Positions 1 to 8,572 are shown, counted from the stretch's first letter. The stretch is DNA of 64,000 nucleotides from an uncultured Atopobium sp. (GCA_946997485.1 CAMPVF010000008.1:1-64000), one strand, 5' to 3'. Notes: generated by a model not told the origin, from the sequence alone. Made by a program: numbers and translations.

Positions 1-97
<97 letters not shown>

Positions 98-145
98 AGC
101 GTGTCAACACTTCCACATAGATAGGTAATATTGGCTGATACGTTC

Positions 146-174
146 AGTATAACTACACTTTTGCCTGCTAGCAA
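146..174 (-). promoter_or_regulatory. Candidate sigma70-type promoter of the CAGA-repeat gene
   Basis: On the minus strand, -35 TTGCTA (174-169) and -10 TATACT (151-146) are separated by exactly 17 bases. The same -10 hexamer occurs in the promoter of the surface gene that starts at 4659. A small hairpin (CCTGCAA/TTGCAGG, 182-200) lies just upstream. Confidence 0.5.
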
Positions 175-260
175 TAGGAATCCTGCAATATTTTTGCAGG
201 TCATCATGCTATTGTTGCATATGCTGCTTTGCACCATGTAACGCGTACATATATTTCCAC

Positions 261-294
261 AAAAACGCACTGCCTTGCGGGTTTAGCAAGGTAG
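261..294 (-). terminator. Rho-independent terminator at the end of element A
   Basis: On the minus strand, stem CTACCTTGC/GCAAGGCAG (294-286 with 278-270) has a 7-base loop and is followed by TGCG and five U. It would end transcripts from the C69 peptidase gene, or from element A itself, before the CAGA-repeat gene promoter. Confidence 0.6.
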
Positions 295-435
295 CACACT
301 CATTGCTCTTCTGACTTCTTGTATTGGCGATATGGAAGGTAAGGGAAATACACAAACGGGCAGCTGGGAGCTGTGTTGTGGCGAAGTTTCGCTTTAGCGC
401 ACTTCGCCCACAACATAGCGTCTGCCCGTTTGTGT
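261..435 (-). other. Structured element A (full copy): compound hairpin, conserved box, terminator
   Basis: Read on the minus strand, 17 bases after the stop of the C69 peptidase gene. A 14-bp stem P1 (435-422 with 363-350) encloses a 5' bulge ACGCT, a stem P2 (about 14 bp) topped by a mini-hairpin CGCUAAAGCG, and a 3' bulge CAGCTCCCAG. A linker, the box GAAGTCAGAAGAGCAAT (318-302), and a terminator-like hairpin (294-270) with U5 follow. Element C at 4856-5022 has the same order with unrelated stem sequences but the same loops. This part of the 355-base gap between 97 and 451 holds no gene. The function is unknown: structured RNA, specialised terminator or small mobile repeat. Confidence 0.6.
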
Positions 436-451
436 TTACAGGTAATGGTAC

Positions 452-2626
452 CTACTTAGCGGCGTACCACTTGATTTCCTCTTTGCGCCACCCGTCTTTC
501 ACCATCTTAGCAATCTCATCTGGATCAGACGTGTAGTGGTGGTAGTACTTCTTTGCATACGGGTTGTACATGCTGTACACAGGCACGGTGCCATTTTGAA
601 CACTGTGGAACTTTACGCCTTCGTTTTTCCAGCCAGCCTGAACACATTTTGCAAGCTCGTTTTCGTCAGTTGTGTAGTGGTGCTCGTGGGTGTAGGGGTT
701 GTAAAGGCGATATACGCCCTTGCCTTGCTTCGTGGCAACACTATCAATCTCGCCTTCACCTGTCCAACCCGCAGCAACAAGGTTGTCGTATTCTGCTTTA
801 TCGGTTGTAAAGAGGTGCTCTCCTGTCCACTTGTTATACAAACGGTACATTGCTACTGTTGCATGTGCAGCTTCAGCTTCGGCTATATCGTCTGCATCCC
901 AACTGCTCGACGCAGGCGCTGTATACCCCATCGCTTGTGCATAGGTAAGGTGCGCTTTTAGCGCTTTAGCACTTGCATCAAAATCGTCAATTACAAATGG
1001 CTTGGCAGTATCGGTCGTTGATGCACGCAACGCAGTAAGCACCGCGCGCGCTTTAGTTGCAACTTCATTACTAATGGTTTTATGCGCTTTGTTCGCAAAG
1101 TCCTGCAGCGCATCCGTTGATTCACGCCTGCGCACCATACGACGCATAATGCTATCTACTTTTGTTTGTTCAGAAATTACTTCTTTTTGCAATGCATCAA
1201 AATATGCATGCACCGGCGCAGCAAATTTGGCGCGGTTATTATCTACCAACGTATAGATATCCATCATCGTATAATCGAGCGCATCTGTCTTCTTATCAAG
1301 GAGTGCAAACTTGTTGTCGTCCTCCATCTTATCGTCTCCATAATCCAGATAAAAGTTATCCATTGTTGGATAAAGCTTGTCATCGAGTTTGGTAAGAAGA
1401 GCCGAATATGCCGGAATAGATACGTTAAACTCTGGGCGCGAGAGCATGGTCCACTGAATGGTTGCAATTTGTGCAGGCATGCCAAAGCGCAGCTGGAACA
1501 TATGATTTTCGGCATCGTTGTGGTTAGCAATGGGATAAATATCCTTCTTTGTGTTAGTGTTAAAGTTCTTGGTTTCCTCGCCGCGCGTAGCAAGCGACCG
1601 CAGTGCATCAAACGTTGTGATACTACGGTTAGCGTTAAACATCAGCTCAGGATCCGTAATTGGACTTTTACGCTTCTTGGGATTATACGTGTATCTGTTA
1701 GCAGGCAAGGGATTATTAAAATAGGCACGTCCCTGAATATAGCGTGACGTTGTATGTGTTGGAGTTTCTGCACCATACGATGCAGCAATATTAAAGTGTC
1801 CGTTTTTAAAATACTTAGCCGAATTAGCTGCCGTTGCTTTTGTAACAATGTCTTTTGAATGAAGGACGTTTTCTGTGTCGTTTAGATCGACATCATACTC
1901 AAGCCGTCCCGTGTTTGGAGCAACCGATACTTGATTTCCAAACAAATGAGACGCACGAAACGCTACCCACTGATGCCCCGATAACATTTGGAAAATCCAC
2001 GATTCCTTATTGTCGGAAATCAAAACGAGGTTAGGATCAAACGCGCCGTGTTTATCGATAACATCACCAAGCAATTTAACACCATCACGCGCGGTTTTTG
2101 AGTGGCCTAAAATAACATCAACGAGATTGAACTCGCCAATACCAAATCTTTTTTTCTTTTCAGCTTCCTGGCCAACAGGATCGACTTTTTTTATTGCATC
2201 GTTGTAATCGGCAGTAAGCGTAGCGGATGCAGATACACCATATTCATTTACGCCTGCTTCTGAATATGCATACTGGTTGCCGTCCCATCCGTCATCTTTA
2301 TGATCGCGAATATACGTATAACGGGCAGTTTCCCCAGTTGTTTCAAGCTTAAACATAGGAGCGTCTTCCGATGTGTAGGTAACATTTTTTTGCCGCTCTT
2401 GTATGCCAAATACCTTTGGTTTACGCGGGGCATAATCCTCGTTTCTACCTACGTACGTGTATCCGTCAGAAGTAGTGCCGCCACCCATAAATACCTGAGT
2501 GCATGCAAACGCAAGTGGTGTACAACATCCAAATGCTAACACTGCAGATAATCCTGCAACAACAGATGCACGCGCAAGGTGCATTTTTACTGTACTAGTG
2601 AGGGGGGGGGTAGTAACGTTTTGCAT
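452..2626 (-). CDS. Secreted C69-family dipeptidase with three DUF5648 repeats
   Basis: A 724-residue exported protein. A hydrophobic signal (about residues 15-40) is followed at Cys42 by CTQVFMGGG and, 20 residues on, GRNEDY, the N-terminal-nucleophile signature of peptidase family C69 (PepD-like dipeptidases), where Cys becomes the catalytic first residue. After the peptidase domain and a helical segment come three YRLYNP/HHYT repeats (about residues 595-724, DUF5648), a module common at the C-terminus of secreted Coriobacteriia and Firmicutes proteins. Start ATG has AAGAGG 6 bases upstream. Codons 6-9 are the C9 tract, so slippage would shift the frame; a second ATG at codon 15 lacks a ribosome site. 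The 3' end is closely similar in DNA to that of the upstream gene. Confidence 0.85.
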   Translation of the reverse strand: MQNVTTPPLTSTVKMHLARASVVAGLSAVLAFGCCTPLAFACTQVFMGGGTTSDGYTYVGRNEDYAPRKPKVFGIQERQKNVTYTSEDAPMFKLETTGETARYTYIRDHKDDGWDGNQYAYSEAGVNEYGVSASATLTADYNDAIKKVDPVGQEAEKKKRFGIGEFNLVDVILGHSKTARDGVKLLGDVIDKHGAFDPNLVLISDNKESWIFQMLSGHQWVAFRASHLFGNQVSVAPNTGRLEYDVDLNDTENVLHSKDIVTKATAANSAKYFKNGHFNIAASYGAETPTHTTSRYIQGRAYFNNPLPANRYTYNPKKRKSPITDPELMFNANRSITTFDALRSLATRGEETKNFNTNTKKDIYPIANHNDAENHMFQLRFGMPAQIATIQWTMLSRPEFNVSIPAYSALLTKLDDKLYPTMDNFYLDYGDDKMEDDNKFALLDKKTDALDYTMMDIYTLVDNNRAKFAAPVHAYFDALQKEVISEQTKVDSIMRRMVRRRESTDALQDFANKAHKTISNEVATKARAVLTALRASTTDTAKPFVIDDFDASAKALKAHLTYAQAMGYTAPASSSWDADDIAEAEAAHATVAMYRLYNKWTGEHLFTTDKAEYDNLVAAGWTGEGEIDSVATKQGKGVYRLYNPYTHEHHYTTDENELAKCVQAGWKNEGVKFHSVQNGTVPVYSMYNPYAKKYYHHYTSDPDEIAKMVKDGWRKEEIKWYAAK
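2602..2610. repeat. G9/C9 homopolymer inside codons 6-9
   Basis: Nine G on the plus strand, nine C in the coding sense, lying 16 bases after the start ATG of the C69 peptidase gene. At nine residues the frame is open. A change of one or two would truncate the product before its signal peptide. Placement right after a start codon is typical of translational phase variation. Confidence 0.9.
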
Positions 2627-2840
2627 ATAGTGCCTCTTTTCGCTGCAGAAACAACAAGCAGGTATATAGCCTCACGCAAAGCATTTAGTATACAAATGAG
2701 GATTCTACCTGCGTGTTTCTGAAAAATGCCATCAATATACGTTATAACATAGAATGCTCGCGCAAAATATGTTGTTTGGCAAACGGTATAAAAGCGGCGG
2801 TTTATGGTATATTTTGCCACTCTCTATTCGCTATGGTTGT

Positions 2841-2875
2841 CACTTCGCGCACAACATAGCGTCTGCCCGTTTGTG
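2841..2875 (-). other. Element B: 5' half of the structured element
   Basis: Starting 18 bases after the stop of the BspA-like gene, the minus strand matches element A over about 35 bases: the 5' arm of P1, the ACGCT bulge and the 5' arm of P2 (one mismatch). It then diverges, with no mini-hairpin, 3' arm, box or terminator. It looks like a truncated copy left by duplication or recombination of the 3' end of the neighbouring surface gene. Confidence 0.6.
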
Positions 2876-2892
2876 CTTAAAAGGAATGCTAA

Positions 2893-4659
2893 TTACTTAG
2901 CGTTGTACGTAAGCGGCAACGTGCACCACTTGACTTCCTCTTTGCGCCACCCAGCTTTCACCATTTGTTCTATCTCTTGAGCATCGGCTGTGTAGTGATG
3001 GTAGAACTTCTTTTCATACGGGTTGTACATGCTGTAGAGTTTGTTCAGCGTTACCTCTTTATCTTGAGCACTAAACCACTTTACACCCTCGTTTTTCCAT
3101 CCTGCTTTAACGCATGTAGCAACTTCGTCTTCATTCATGGTGTAATGGTGCTCACCTGTGGTTGGGTTATACAGACGGTACACACCACCTTTTTCTGCAT
3201 GTTTATAGATGTAGCCTACACCGCCTTCACTCTTCCAGCCAAGACGCACCAGGTTATCATTCTCTACCGTTTCTGCAGTAAAGAAATGCTCATGAGTGTA
3301 AGGATTATACAGGCGGTACAGCGTTCCAAACCGTGGATCGGTTTCTTTCTTTTTAGCGTCTACCGGTTTGTCGAACTGCGCATACACGGTTATGGTGCTG
3401 GTTACAGGTGTTGCATCGCTAAACGCCTCACCCGTTCCATCGGGCTTTGTATTCCAACCTATGAACGTGCGACCTTCTTTTGTAGGATTAGCAGGCATCA
3501 CACCACCATTAACGGCCCCAGTTGAAATGGGCTGCCCTTTTCTTACGCGTACACTACTTAACACTGCATTATCGTTTTTAAATGTAACAGTGCACAGCGA
3601 GCCTTTCGGCAGAATCTCGTATGTGAAATATATGCCTCCAATTGGACTGTTCTCGCCACCCCTTACATCGTAGACAATCATTTGTCCCTCAATAGTACCA
3701 GCTTTTTTAGCAACGTACGCACCATTCTTCAATTCAAAATACGTCGAGCCCGAAATCAGTCTAGGCGTTCCGTCTTCATTAAAACCACCATAATAACCTA
3801 TTTGTTCTTGTTTATTAACCGCTTGATGTATGGCTAATGGAGGGGTATATGCTTCACCAACTTCAATGGTTGTAGTACCAAGTTGTTGGTTATCAAATGG
3901 ACCGGGATCTGGATTTGGATTATTGTCATCAGGCTTATCAAAACGAAAATTAAAATCGGCAAGATTACCTGGAACAACTATCTCTTTAATTTTATTTTTC
4001 TGAAAAACACGTGATCCTATGCCTGCGACATAATACGGCCGATTATCGGATTTGTTAACCTTTCCTTTTTCATCGATTATGCCTTCAAACACTACTTTTT
4101 CAATTTGATTACCAATAAACGCAGTGCTATGTAGCGAAACCACATTTTTTGGAATAACAAGGGTGCCTTTAATTGTATTGTAGCCAAACGCTCCAAATTC
4201 TATAACCTTTAAGGATTGAGGCAGTACAAGTGTATCGATGAAATTATCTGGCGCACCACTTGACCGTCCAATAAAGGCAGTGGCCCTGATGGCTTGAATA
4301 CCCTCTGGAATAACAACATGTCTTGTTTTCTTAAGTTTGGCAAACCCTTTTTCGCTAAAGCCTTCCATGGCAACATTTTCCGTATAGGCAGCATGACCAT
4401 TCTCAGCGGGATGCTGTATATTCATACGACCGCCGATACACTTACCCAACTCAGGATCTTCCGTAATATTAAAGTCTTCTAATGTCCATTGGACAGATTC
4501 ATCCGTAGATGAAGGTTGCAAACTGGATGAGTTTGACTCTGCATATGCCGTATTGCAAAGGAACAACGGCTGTGCGGCGCTGAGCGCGCAAACAACGGAA
4601 AGAGCAGCTATGCTCCAGGGTAAGCGCCGATGATGAGTACGTGTAAACTGTGGTTTCAT
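2893..4659 (-). CDS. BspA-like surface protein: LRR_5, InlB-type repeat and three DUF5648 repeats
   Basis: A 588-residue exported protein. In order: a signal peptide (about 1-40, ending near TAYAES); BspA-type leucine-rich repeats (about 95-235; motifs such as VVIPEGIQAIRATAF and LVIPKNVVSLHSTAF); a linker with a DNNPNPDPGPF segment; an InlB B-repeat/Listeria-Bacteroides repeat (about 355-430, GWNTKPDGTG); and three DUF5648 repeats (about 445-588). No LPXTG or lipobox is seen, so the DUF5648 repeats may hold it to the wall or matrix (inference). BspA-type proteins of oral bacteria mediate adhesion. Start ATG has GGAG 6 bases upstream. Its promoter contains a G10 spacer (see 4744-4774). The last two repeats are near-duplicates of those in the downstream peptidase gene. 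Confidence 0.85.
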   Translation of the reverse strand: MKPQFTRTHHRRLPWSIAALSVVCALSAAQPLFLCNTAYAESNSSSLQPSSTDESVQWTLEDFNITEDPELGKCIGGRMNIQHPAENGHAAYTENVAMEGFSEKGFAKLKKTRHVVIPEGIQAIRATAFIGRSSGAPDNFIDTLVLPQSLKVIEFGAFGYNTIKGTLVIPKNVVSLHSTAFIGNQIEKVVFEGIIDEKGKVNKSDNRPYYVAGIGSRVFQKNKIKEIVVPGNLADFNFRFDKPDDNNPNPDPGPFDNQQLGTTTIEVGEAYTPPLAIHQAVNKQEQIGYYGGFNEDGTPRLISGSTYFELKNGAYVAKKAGTIEGQMIVYDVRGGENSPIGGIYFTYEILPKGSLCTVTFKNDNAVLSSVRVRKGQPISTGAVNGGVMPANPTKEGRTFIGWNTKPDGTGEAFSDATPVTSTITVYAQFDKPVDAKKKETDPRFGTLYRLYNPYTHEHFFTAETVENDNLVRLGWKSEGGVGYIYKHAEKGGVYRLYNPTTGEHHYTMNEDEVATCVKAGWKNEGVKWFSAQDKEVTLNKLYSMYNPYEKKFYHHYTADAQEIEQMVKAGWRKEEVKWCTLPLTYNAK

Positions 4660-4743
4660 GGCAACTCCAACGGGTCATATGTGGTTATTTGTCATCCTGC
4701 ACAAAAAGTTTCCCGAGCGGAAACTTACAGAGCAGTCATCGAC

Positions 4744-4774
4744 AGTATAACCCCCCCCCCGCAGCATTTTTCAA
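4744..4774 (-). promoter_or_regulatory. Candidate phase-variable promoter with a poly-G spacer
   Basis: On the minus strand, -35 TTGAAA (4774-4769) and -10 TATACT (4749-4744) are separated by 19 bases: AATGCTGC, ten G, one T. With eight G the spacing would be the optimal 17. This matches promoters switched by spacer-length slippage. The BspA-like gene starts about 85 bases downstream. Confidence 0.75.
4751..4760. repeat. C10/G10 homopolymer in a promoter spacer
   Basis: Ten C on the plus strand (ten G on the transcribed strand), uninterrupted, between the -35 and -10 boxes of the BspA-like gene. It is the longest G/C run noticed in the window, and the only other one near that length is the C9 tract in the next gene. 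Confidence 0.95.
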
Positions 4775-4855
4775 GTGCCACCATAGTAATTATTTTGATA
4801 TATGCGTTATATGTGCTGATAAATAGCCCCGACGTACTAGCACAGAACAGCTCCC

Positions 4856-5022
4856 AAAAACGTTGCCGCAGTGCTTTGCACCGCGGCAACAGTAATTGCT
4901 CTTCAGACTTCCTTGCTTTGAACAGTAAACCCAAGCTGCACTAAAGCAGGCGCCTGGGAGCTGTTTTGATTTGGAGTTTCGCTTTAGCGCACTCCACAAT
5001 CAAAACTGCGTGCGCCTGCTTT
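4856..5022 (-). other. Structured element C (full copy): compound hairpin, conserved box, terminator
   Basis: Minus strand: stem P1 of 11 bp (5022-5012 with 4953-4943); 5' bulge ACGCA; P2 (5006-4991 with 4977-4963) topped by CGCUAAAGCG; 3' bulge AGCTCCCAG; linker; box GAAGTCTGAAGAGCAAT (4911-4895); then a strong hairpin (4890-4862, GTTGCCGC/GCGGCAAC) followed by GUUUUU. The layout equals element A, yet P1, P2 and the terminator stem have different, compensating sequences. It lies upstream of the phase-variable promoter, so it is not in that gene's leader. A TTGACA at 5075-5070 could belong to its own promoter. The 718-base gap between 4660 and 5377 holds this, element D and the promoter, but no gene. 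Confidence 0.6.
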
Positions 5023-5102
5023 ACATCAACAGAGTGTTTTGTAGGTTGTTTACTGGTTACAGCGTCCTCTCGTGTCAAAGTAGGGTTTTTGTACAATCTC
5101 AG

Positions 5103-5131
5103 CCAAAAAAACGCCCGAAAAATTTTTTTGG
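5103..5131. repeat. A/T-rich inverted repeat
   Basis: CCAAAAAAA and TTTTTTTGG (5103-5111 and 5123-5131) flank ACGCCCGAAAAA-type sequence, forming a perfect 9-bp stem with T or A runs on either strand. It may be a weak bidirectional terminator in the gap between mglC and element C. Confidence 0.35.
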
Positions 5132-5243
5132 TTAACTTCACAAAAACGCGGTGTCTTGCTTACGGGAACACGCATGCACAAGCATAGCCGCAACGCAGCA
5201 ACGATGCGGTTGTACAAACACGAAACCACAGCAAAATTCTGGA

Positions 5244-5300
5244 ACAAAAAGCTCTTTGCCCTGGGAGTTTTGCGTTAGCACACTTCCAAAGGCAAAGAGC
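5244..5300 (-). terminator. Terminator of the mgl operon carrying the conserved element motif (element D)
   Basis: About 80 bases after the mglC stop, stem GCTCTTTGCC/GGCAAAGAGC (5300-5291 with 5260-5251) is followed by UUUUUGU, a clear intrinsic terminator. Its 30-base interior is not random: it contains GGAAGUG-UGCUAACGCA-AAACUCCCAG, the same mini-hairpin and CUCCCAG string as elements A and C, with the outer mini-hairpin pair changed from C-G to U-A. Confidence 0.75.
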
Positions 5301-5377
5301 CAATGTTTCGCATTCTTGCACGTTATGTAAGCTCGCTCATCAAGCTCGCTACACAAGCGCACTTAGTAGCACGCCAG

Positions 5378-7033
5378 TTACTTCTTTTGTACGTACTTCA
5401 AGCAGTCGAGCGTTACAGCTGCCAGGATGATGATACCCGAGAATACAAACTGCAAGTTGGTATCAATACCCAAAATGGTAAGCGAGTACGTAAGTGCGGT
5501 AAAGATAAGAACACCAACGGTTACACCCGAGATTTTACCAATACCACCGGTAAACGAAACGCCACCAACAACACAAGCAGCGATTGCGTCCATATCCCAG
5601 CCCTGACCATATGCAGCAGAACCAGAACCAACCATACGCATGCACTCAAGCCACGAACCAAAACCGTAGAGGATACCAGCCATAATAAAGGCGCCCATCA
5701 TAACACGGAACACGTTAATACCCGATACGGCTGCAGCTTCGGGGTTACCACCAACGGCGTACAAATCTTTACCAAAGGTTGTTTTGTTCCAAATGAACCA
5801 AACAACAGCAATGGCAGCTACTGCCCACACGATAATCGTTGGGAAATCGCCAATTTTTGGAATAACCATATTAGGAATAGTAGGTTCGATAGCACCAAAC
5901 GAAACACCCTTGGTGGCATACGTGATGATACCAAAGATAATCAGCATGTTTGCCATGGTTGAAATGAATGGGTGCATCGTAAACTTAGCGGTAAAGAATC
6001 CGGCAATCGACGTAAATATCGTGCACAGCACAATACACACCACAAGCGCCATCAAAATACGCGCAACAATAGGAATACCGGTAAGGTCGAAGGTAATGCC
6101 AAATACCTGACCGGTGTTAATACCCTGGTGCATAATAATTGTTGAGGCCGTCATACCCATACCAACCATACGTCCAATTGAAAGGTCGGTACCGGTAAGC
6201 AAGATAAGACCTGCTACACCAAGCGCCAGGAACATACGCGGCGCGGCCTGCTGGAAAATGTTAATAACGTTGGTGTACGTAAGAAGTTGCGTGCCCTTAA
6301 TGGCAGGCGTAATTGCGCACAGCAAAATGAACACCAACATAATTACGATGTACAAACCATTTTTAAGCAAAAATGAACGCGTATTAAACGAATACTTGTA
6401 GTTTTCCCAACGCTGAGCCTGCGTTTCCTGCAGCGTAAAGTGCGACATGCGAAGCAAGTCGATCATGTGATAACGCCAGGTAAACGCATCGTGCAGGCGG
6501 TTTTTGCTGTCTTGCAGTGCCTTTTGATACGTGAGCTTGGCATCGAATTGCTTGTTTTTATACACGTACTTTTCGTCTTTAAGCTCGTGCGCATCAGAAA
6601 GCGACTTCATCGTTTCTGCGTGCTCTTGGGCAAGTTTAGCCAAGTTCATGTTGTAGTCTTGGCGCGCTTTTACCTTTTCGGCTGCTACCGATGCTTTAAC
6701 TGCATTGTAATAGTCGGCATCAAAATGCTCGTTAATATAGGCTTCAGCATCTTTAATGAGGCTTTCTACCTCGGCTTTGTTTGCCGCTTCAACTTCTTTT
6801 GCTTTTTTAATGCCACTTTGGTAGCCGGCAATTTCTTGAACTTTTTCGTCATGAGAAATAGACTTATCGCGCTTTGCCGCCTCAATTGAACTTTGAAGTT
6901 CAATAACCTTGTTTGTTCCGTCGGCACGGAGTGCATCTATTTTCTTTTGAATGGCACCTACATAGTTCTCGATAGGCTTGCGCAAGCGCTGTTCTTCCAA
7001 AAGGGAAAGTATGCCCTCATTTGTGTTAGCCAT
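5378..7033 (-). CDS. mglC: Galactose/methyl-galactoside ABC transporter permease with long N-terminal coiled coil
   Basis: The C-terminal 330 residues are an MglC/RbsC-type permease with multiple membrane segments and the motifs GTDLSIGRMVGMG and AYGQGWDMDAIAACVVGG, close to the usual MglC length of about 336. It forms the membrane channel for galactose or methyl-galactoside with MglA and MglB. Unusually, about 220 charged, helical residues rich in Lys, Glu and Ala precede the first membrane segment (LYIVIMLVFILL) and are predicted to be cytoplasmic coiled coil. The start has GGAGG 5 bases upstream and lies 12 bases after the mglA stop, so the extension belongs to the same reading frame and operon. 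The extension's role is unknown; it could contact MglA or tether the transporter. Confidence 0.88.
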   Translation of the reverse strand: MANTNEGILSLLEEQRLRKPIENYVGAIQKKIDALRADGTNKVIELQSSIEAAKRDKSISHDEKVQEIAGYQSGIKKAKEVEAANKAEVESLIKDAEAYINEHFDADYYNAVKASVAAEKVKARQDYNMNLAKLAQEHAETMKSLSDAHELKDEKYVYKNKQFDAKLTYQKALQDSKNRLHDAFTWRYHMIDLLRMSHFTLQETQAQRWENYKYSFNTRSFLLKNGLYIVIMLVFILLCAITPAIKGTQLLTYTNVINIFQQAAPRMFLALGVAGLILLTGTDLSIGRMVGMGMTASTIIMHQGINTGQVFGITFDLTGIPIVARILMALVVCIVLCTIFTSIAGFFTAKFTMHPFISTMANMLIIFGIITYATKGVSFGAIEPTIPNMVIPKIGDFPTIIVWAVAAIAVVWFIWNKTTFGKDLYAVGGNPEAAAVSGINVFRVMMGAFIMAGILYGFGSWLECMRMVGSGSAAYGQGWDMDAIAACVVGGVSFTGGIGKISGVTVGVLIFTALTYSLTILGIDTNLQFVFSGIIILAAVTLDCLKYVQKK

Positions 7034-7045
7034 CTCAACCTCCTT

Positions 7046-8554
7046 TTACAAATACTTTGCGCTCAAACGCAGCAGTTCTTCTTGGTTAGTTTCGTTGGTA
7101 TTAACAATACCAGATAGTCTACCTGCAGACATAACACCAATACGGTTGGTAATACCCAAAATTTCGGGCATTTCGCTTGATACAACAATAACCGTTGTAC
7201 CTTTTTTTGCCATCTCAATGATAAGCTCGTAGATTTCGTATTTTGCACCTACATCGATACCACGTGTAGGCTCATCCATAAGAAATACTTTAGGGTAGCG
7301 CTCAAGCCATTTACCAAAAATAACCTTTTGCTGGTTACCACCGGAAAGGCTCGAAATAAGGTCGCTTGGACCCATTGCCTTGGTGTTCATAACCTTAAGC
7401 TCTTTTTGCGTTGCTTTAATCATTTTTTTATCGGACAGCACAAAGCCAGTTTTGTAGCTCTCAAGGTTAGCAATCGTAGTGTTAAACGTAAGATCGCCCT
7501 TAAGGAACAACCCATTGGCTTTACGCTCTTCGGTAATCATGGCAAAGCCGGCGTCCATTGCCTGTGACGCACTGCTAAAGTTCATAAGTTGCTTGTTGAG
7601 GTACACACGACCGGCAGCACGCGTACGCACGCCAAAGATTGTTTCGAGAAGCTCAGTTCGTCCCGCTCCAACAAGGCCATACAAACCAAAAATTTCGCCT
7701 TTACGAACGCTAAACGAAATATCCTGCAAATAGGGCGCGTATTTCGTGGATAGGTGCGATACCTCAATGTAGGGCTCACCTGGGGTGTTATTTACCTCGG
7801 GGAAGCGATTTTCAAGCGAACGACCTACCATAGCGCTAATAAGCTCGTTCATCGATGTTTCCGATGCGTGTTTGGTCATAACCAAATTACCATCGCGCAA
7901 CACGCTAATATCGTCGCAGATGTCAAAAATTTCGTCCATTTTGTGCGAAATGTATACCAGCGATATACCTTCGCGTTTAAGCATACGAATCATACCAAAA
8001 AGCTTATCTACCTCTTGAGCCATAAGCGAACTGGTAGGCTCGTCGAGTACGATAATTTTTGCGTTGTATGAAATAGCTTTGGCAATTTCAACCATCTGAC
8101 GCTGTGATACCGACATCGTTTTCATAGGTGCCGTGAGATTCACGGTCATGCTTAACCGACGGAAGAGTTCGCTTGCTTCTTTTTTCATGCGAACTTCGTC
8201 GATGGCACCAAATTTGTTAACAGGATAGCGACCTAAAAAGAGGTTGTCTACCACGTTGCGCTCAAGACACTGGTTGAGCTCTTGGTGCACCATTGCTACA
8301 CCGTTTTCAAGTGCATCTTTAGGGCCAGAAAAACTTACCTGCTTGCCGTCGAGGATAATAGTCCCTTCGTCTTTTTGGTAAACACCAAAGAGGCATTTCA
8401 TCATTGTCGATTTACCGGCACCGTTCTCTCCCATCAACCCCATAACTGTACCGCGTCGCAGTTTTAGATTGATGTGATCGAGAACACGGTTTCGACCAAA
8501 CGATTTACTCATGCCTTCGATAGACAAGACTATATCGTTAGCTGTTTGTTCCAT
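7046..8554 (-). CDS. mglA: Galactose/methyl-galactoside ABC transporter ATP-binding protein
   Basis: A duplicated ABC ATPase of the sugar (CUT2) class energising MglC. The first domain has Walker A GENGAGKST, signature SVSQRQMVEIAKA and Walker B IIVLDEPTS. The second has the degenerate Walker A GLVGAGRTE and signature LSGGNQQKVIFGKWL with Walker B FLMDEPTRG, the usual asymmetry of MglA/RbsA. The ATG at 8554 was chosen over a longer frame because AGGAG lies 7 bases upstream; the longer start would sit inside the attenuator hairpin. It is followed by mglC after 12 bases. Confidence 0.92.
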   Translation of the reverse strand: MEQTANDIVLSIEGMSKSFGRNRVLDHINLKLRRGTVMGLMGENGAGKSTMMKCLFGVYQKDEGTIILDGKQVSFSGPKDALENGVAMVHQELNQCLERNVVDNLFLGRYPVNKFGAIDEVRMKKEASELFRRLSMTVNLTAPMKTMSVSQRQMVEIAKAISYNAKIIVLDEPTSSLMAQEVDKLFGMIRMLKREGISLVYISHKMDEIFDICDDISVLRDGNLVMTKHASETSMNELISAMVGRSLENRFPEVNNTPGEPYIEVSHLSTKYAPYLQDISFSVRKGEIFGLYGLVGAGRTELLETIFGVRTRAAGRVYLNKQLMNFSSASQAMDAGFAMITEERKANGLFLKGDLTFNTTIANLESYKTGFVLSDKKMIKATQKELKVMNTKAMGPSDLISSLSGGNQQKVIFGKWLERYPKVFLMDEPTRGIDVGAKYEIYELIIEMAKKGTTVIVVSSEMPEILGITNRIGVMSAGRLSGIVNTNETNQEELLRLSAKYL

Positions 8555-8572
8555 TGCATCACTCCTCGCTGT

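Noticed and set aside
2893..4659. Element C as a riboswitch in the leader of the BspA-like gene
   Set aside because: The candidate promoter (4744-4774) lies downstream of element C, so the element would not be in that transcript.
261..5022. Integron attC sites as the explanation of elements A and C
   Set aside because: Gene-then-hairpin layout with variable stems is suggestive, but the GTTRRRY/RYYYAAC core sites are absent and no integrase is visible.
5303..5962. Plus-strand open frame of 219 codons
   Set aside because: Antisense to mglC, low-complexity Asn/Thr composition, no family features.
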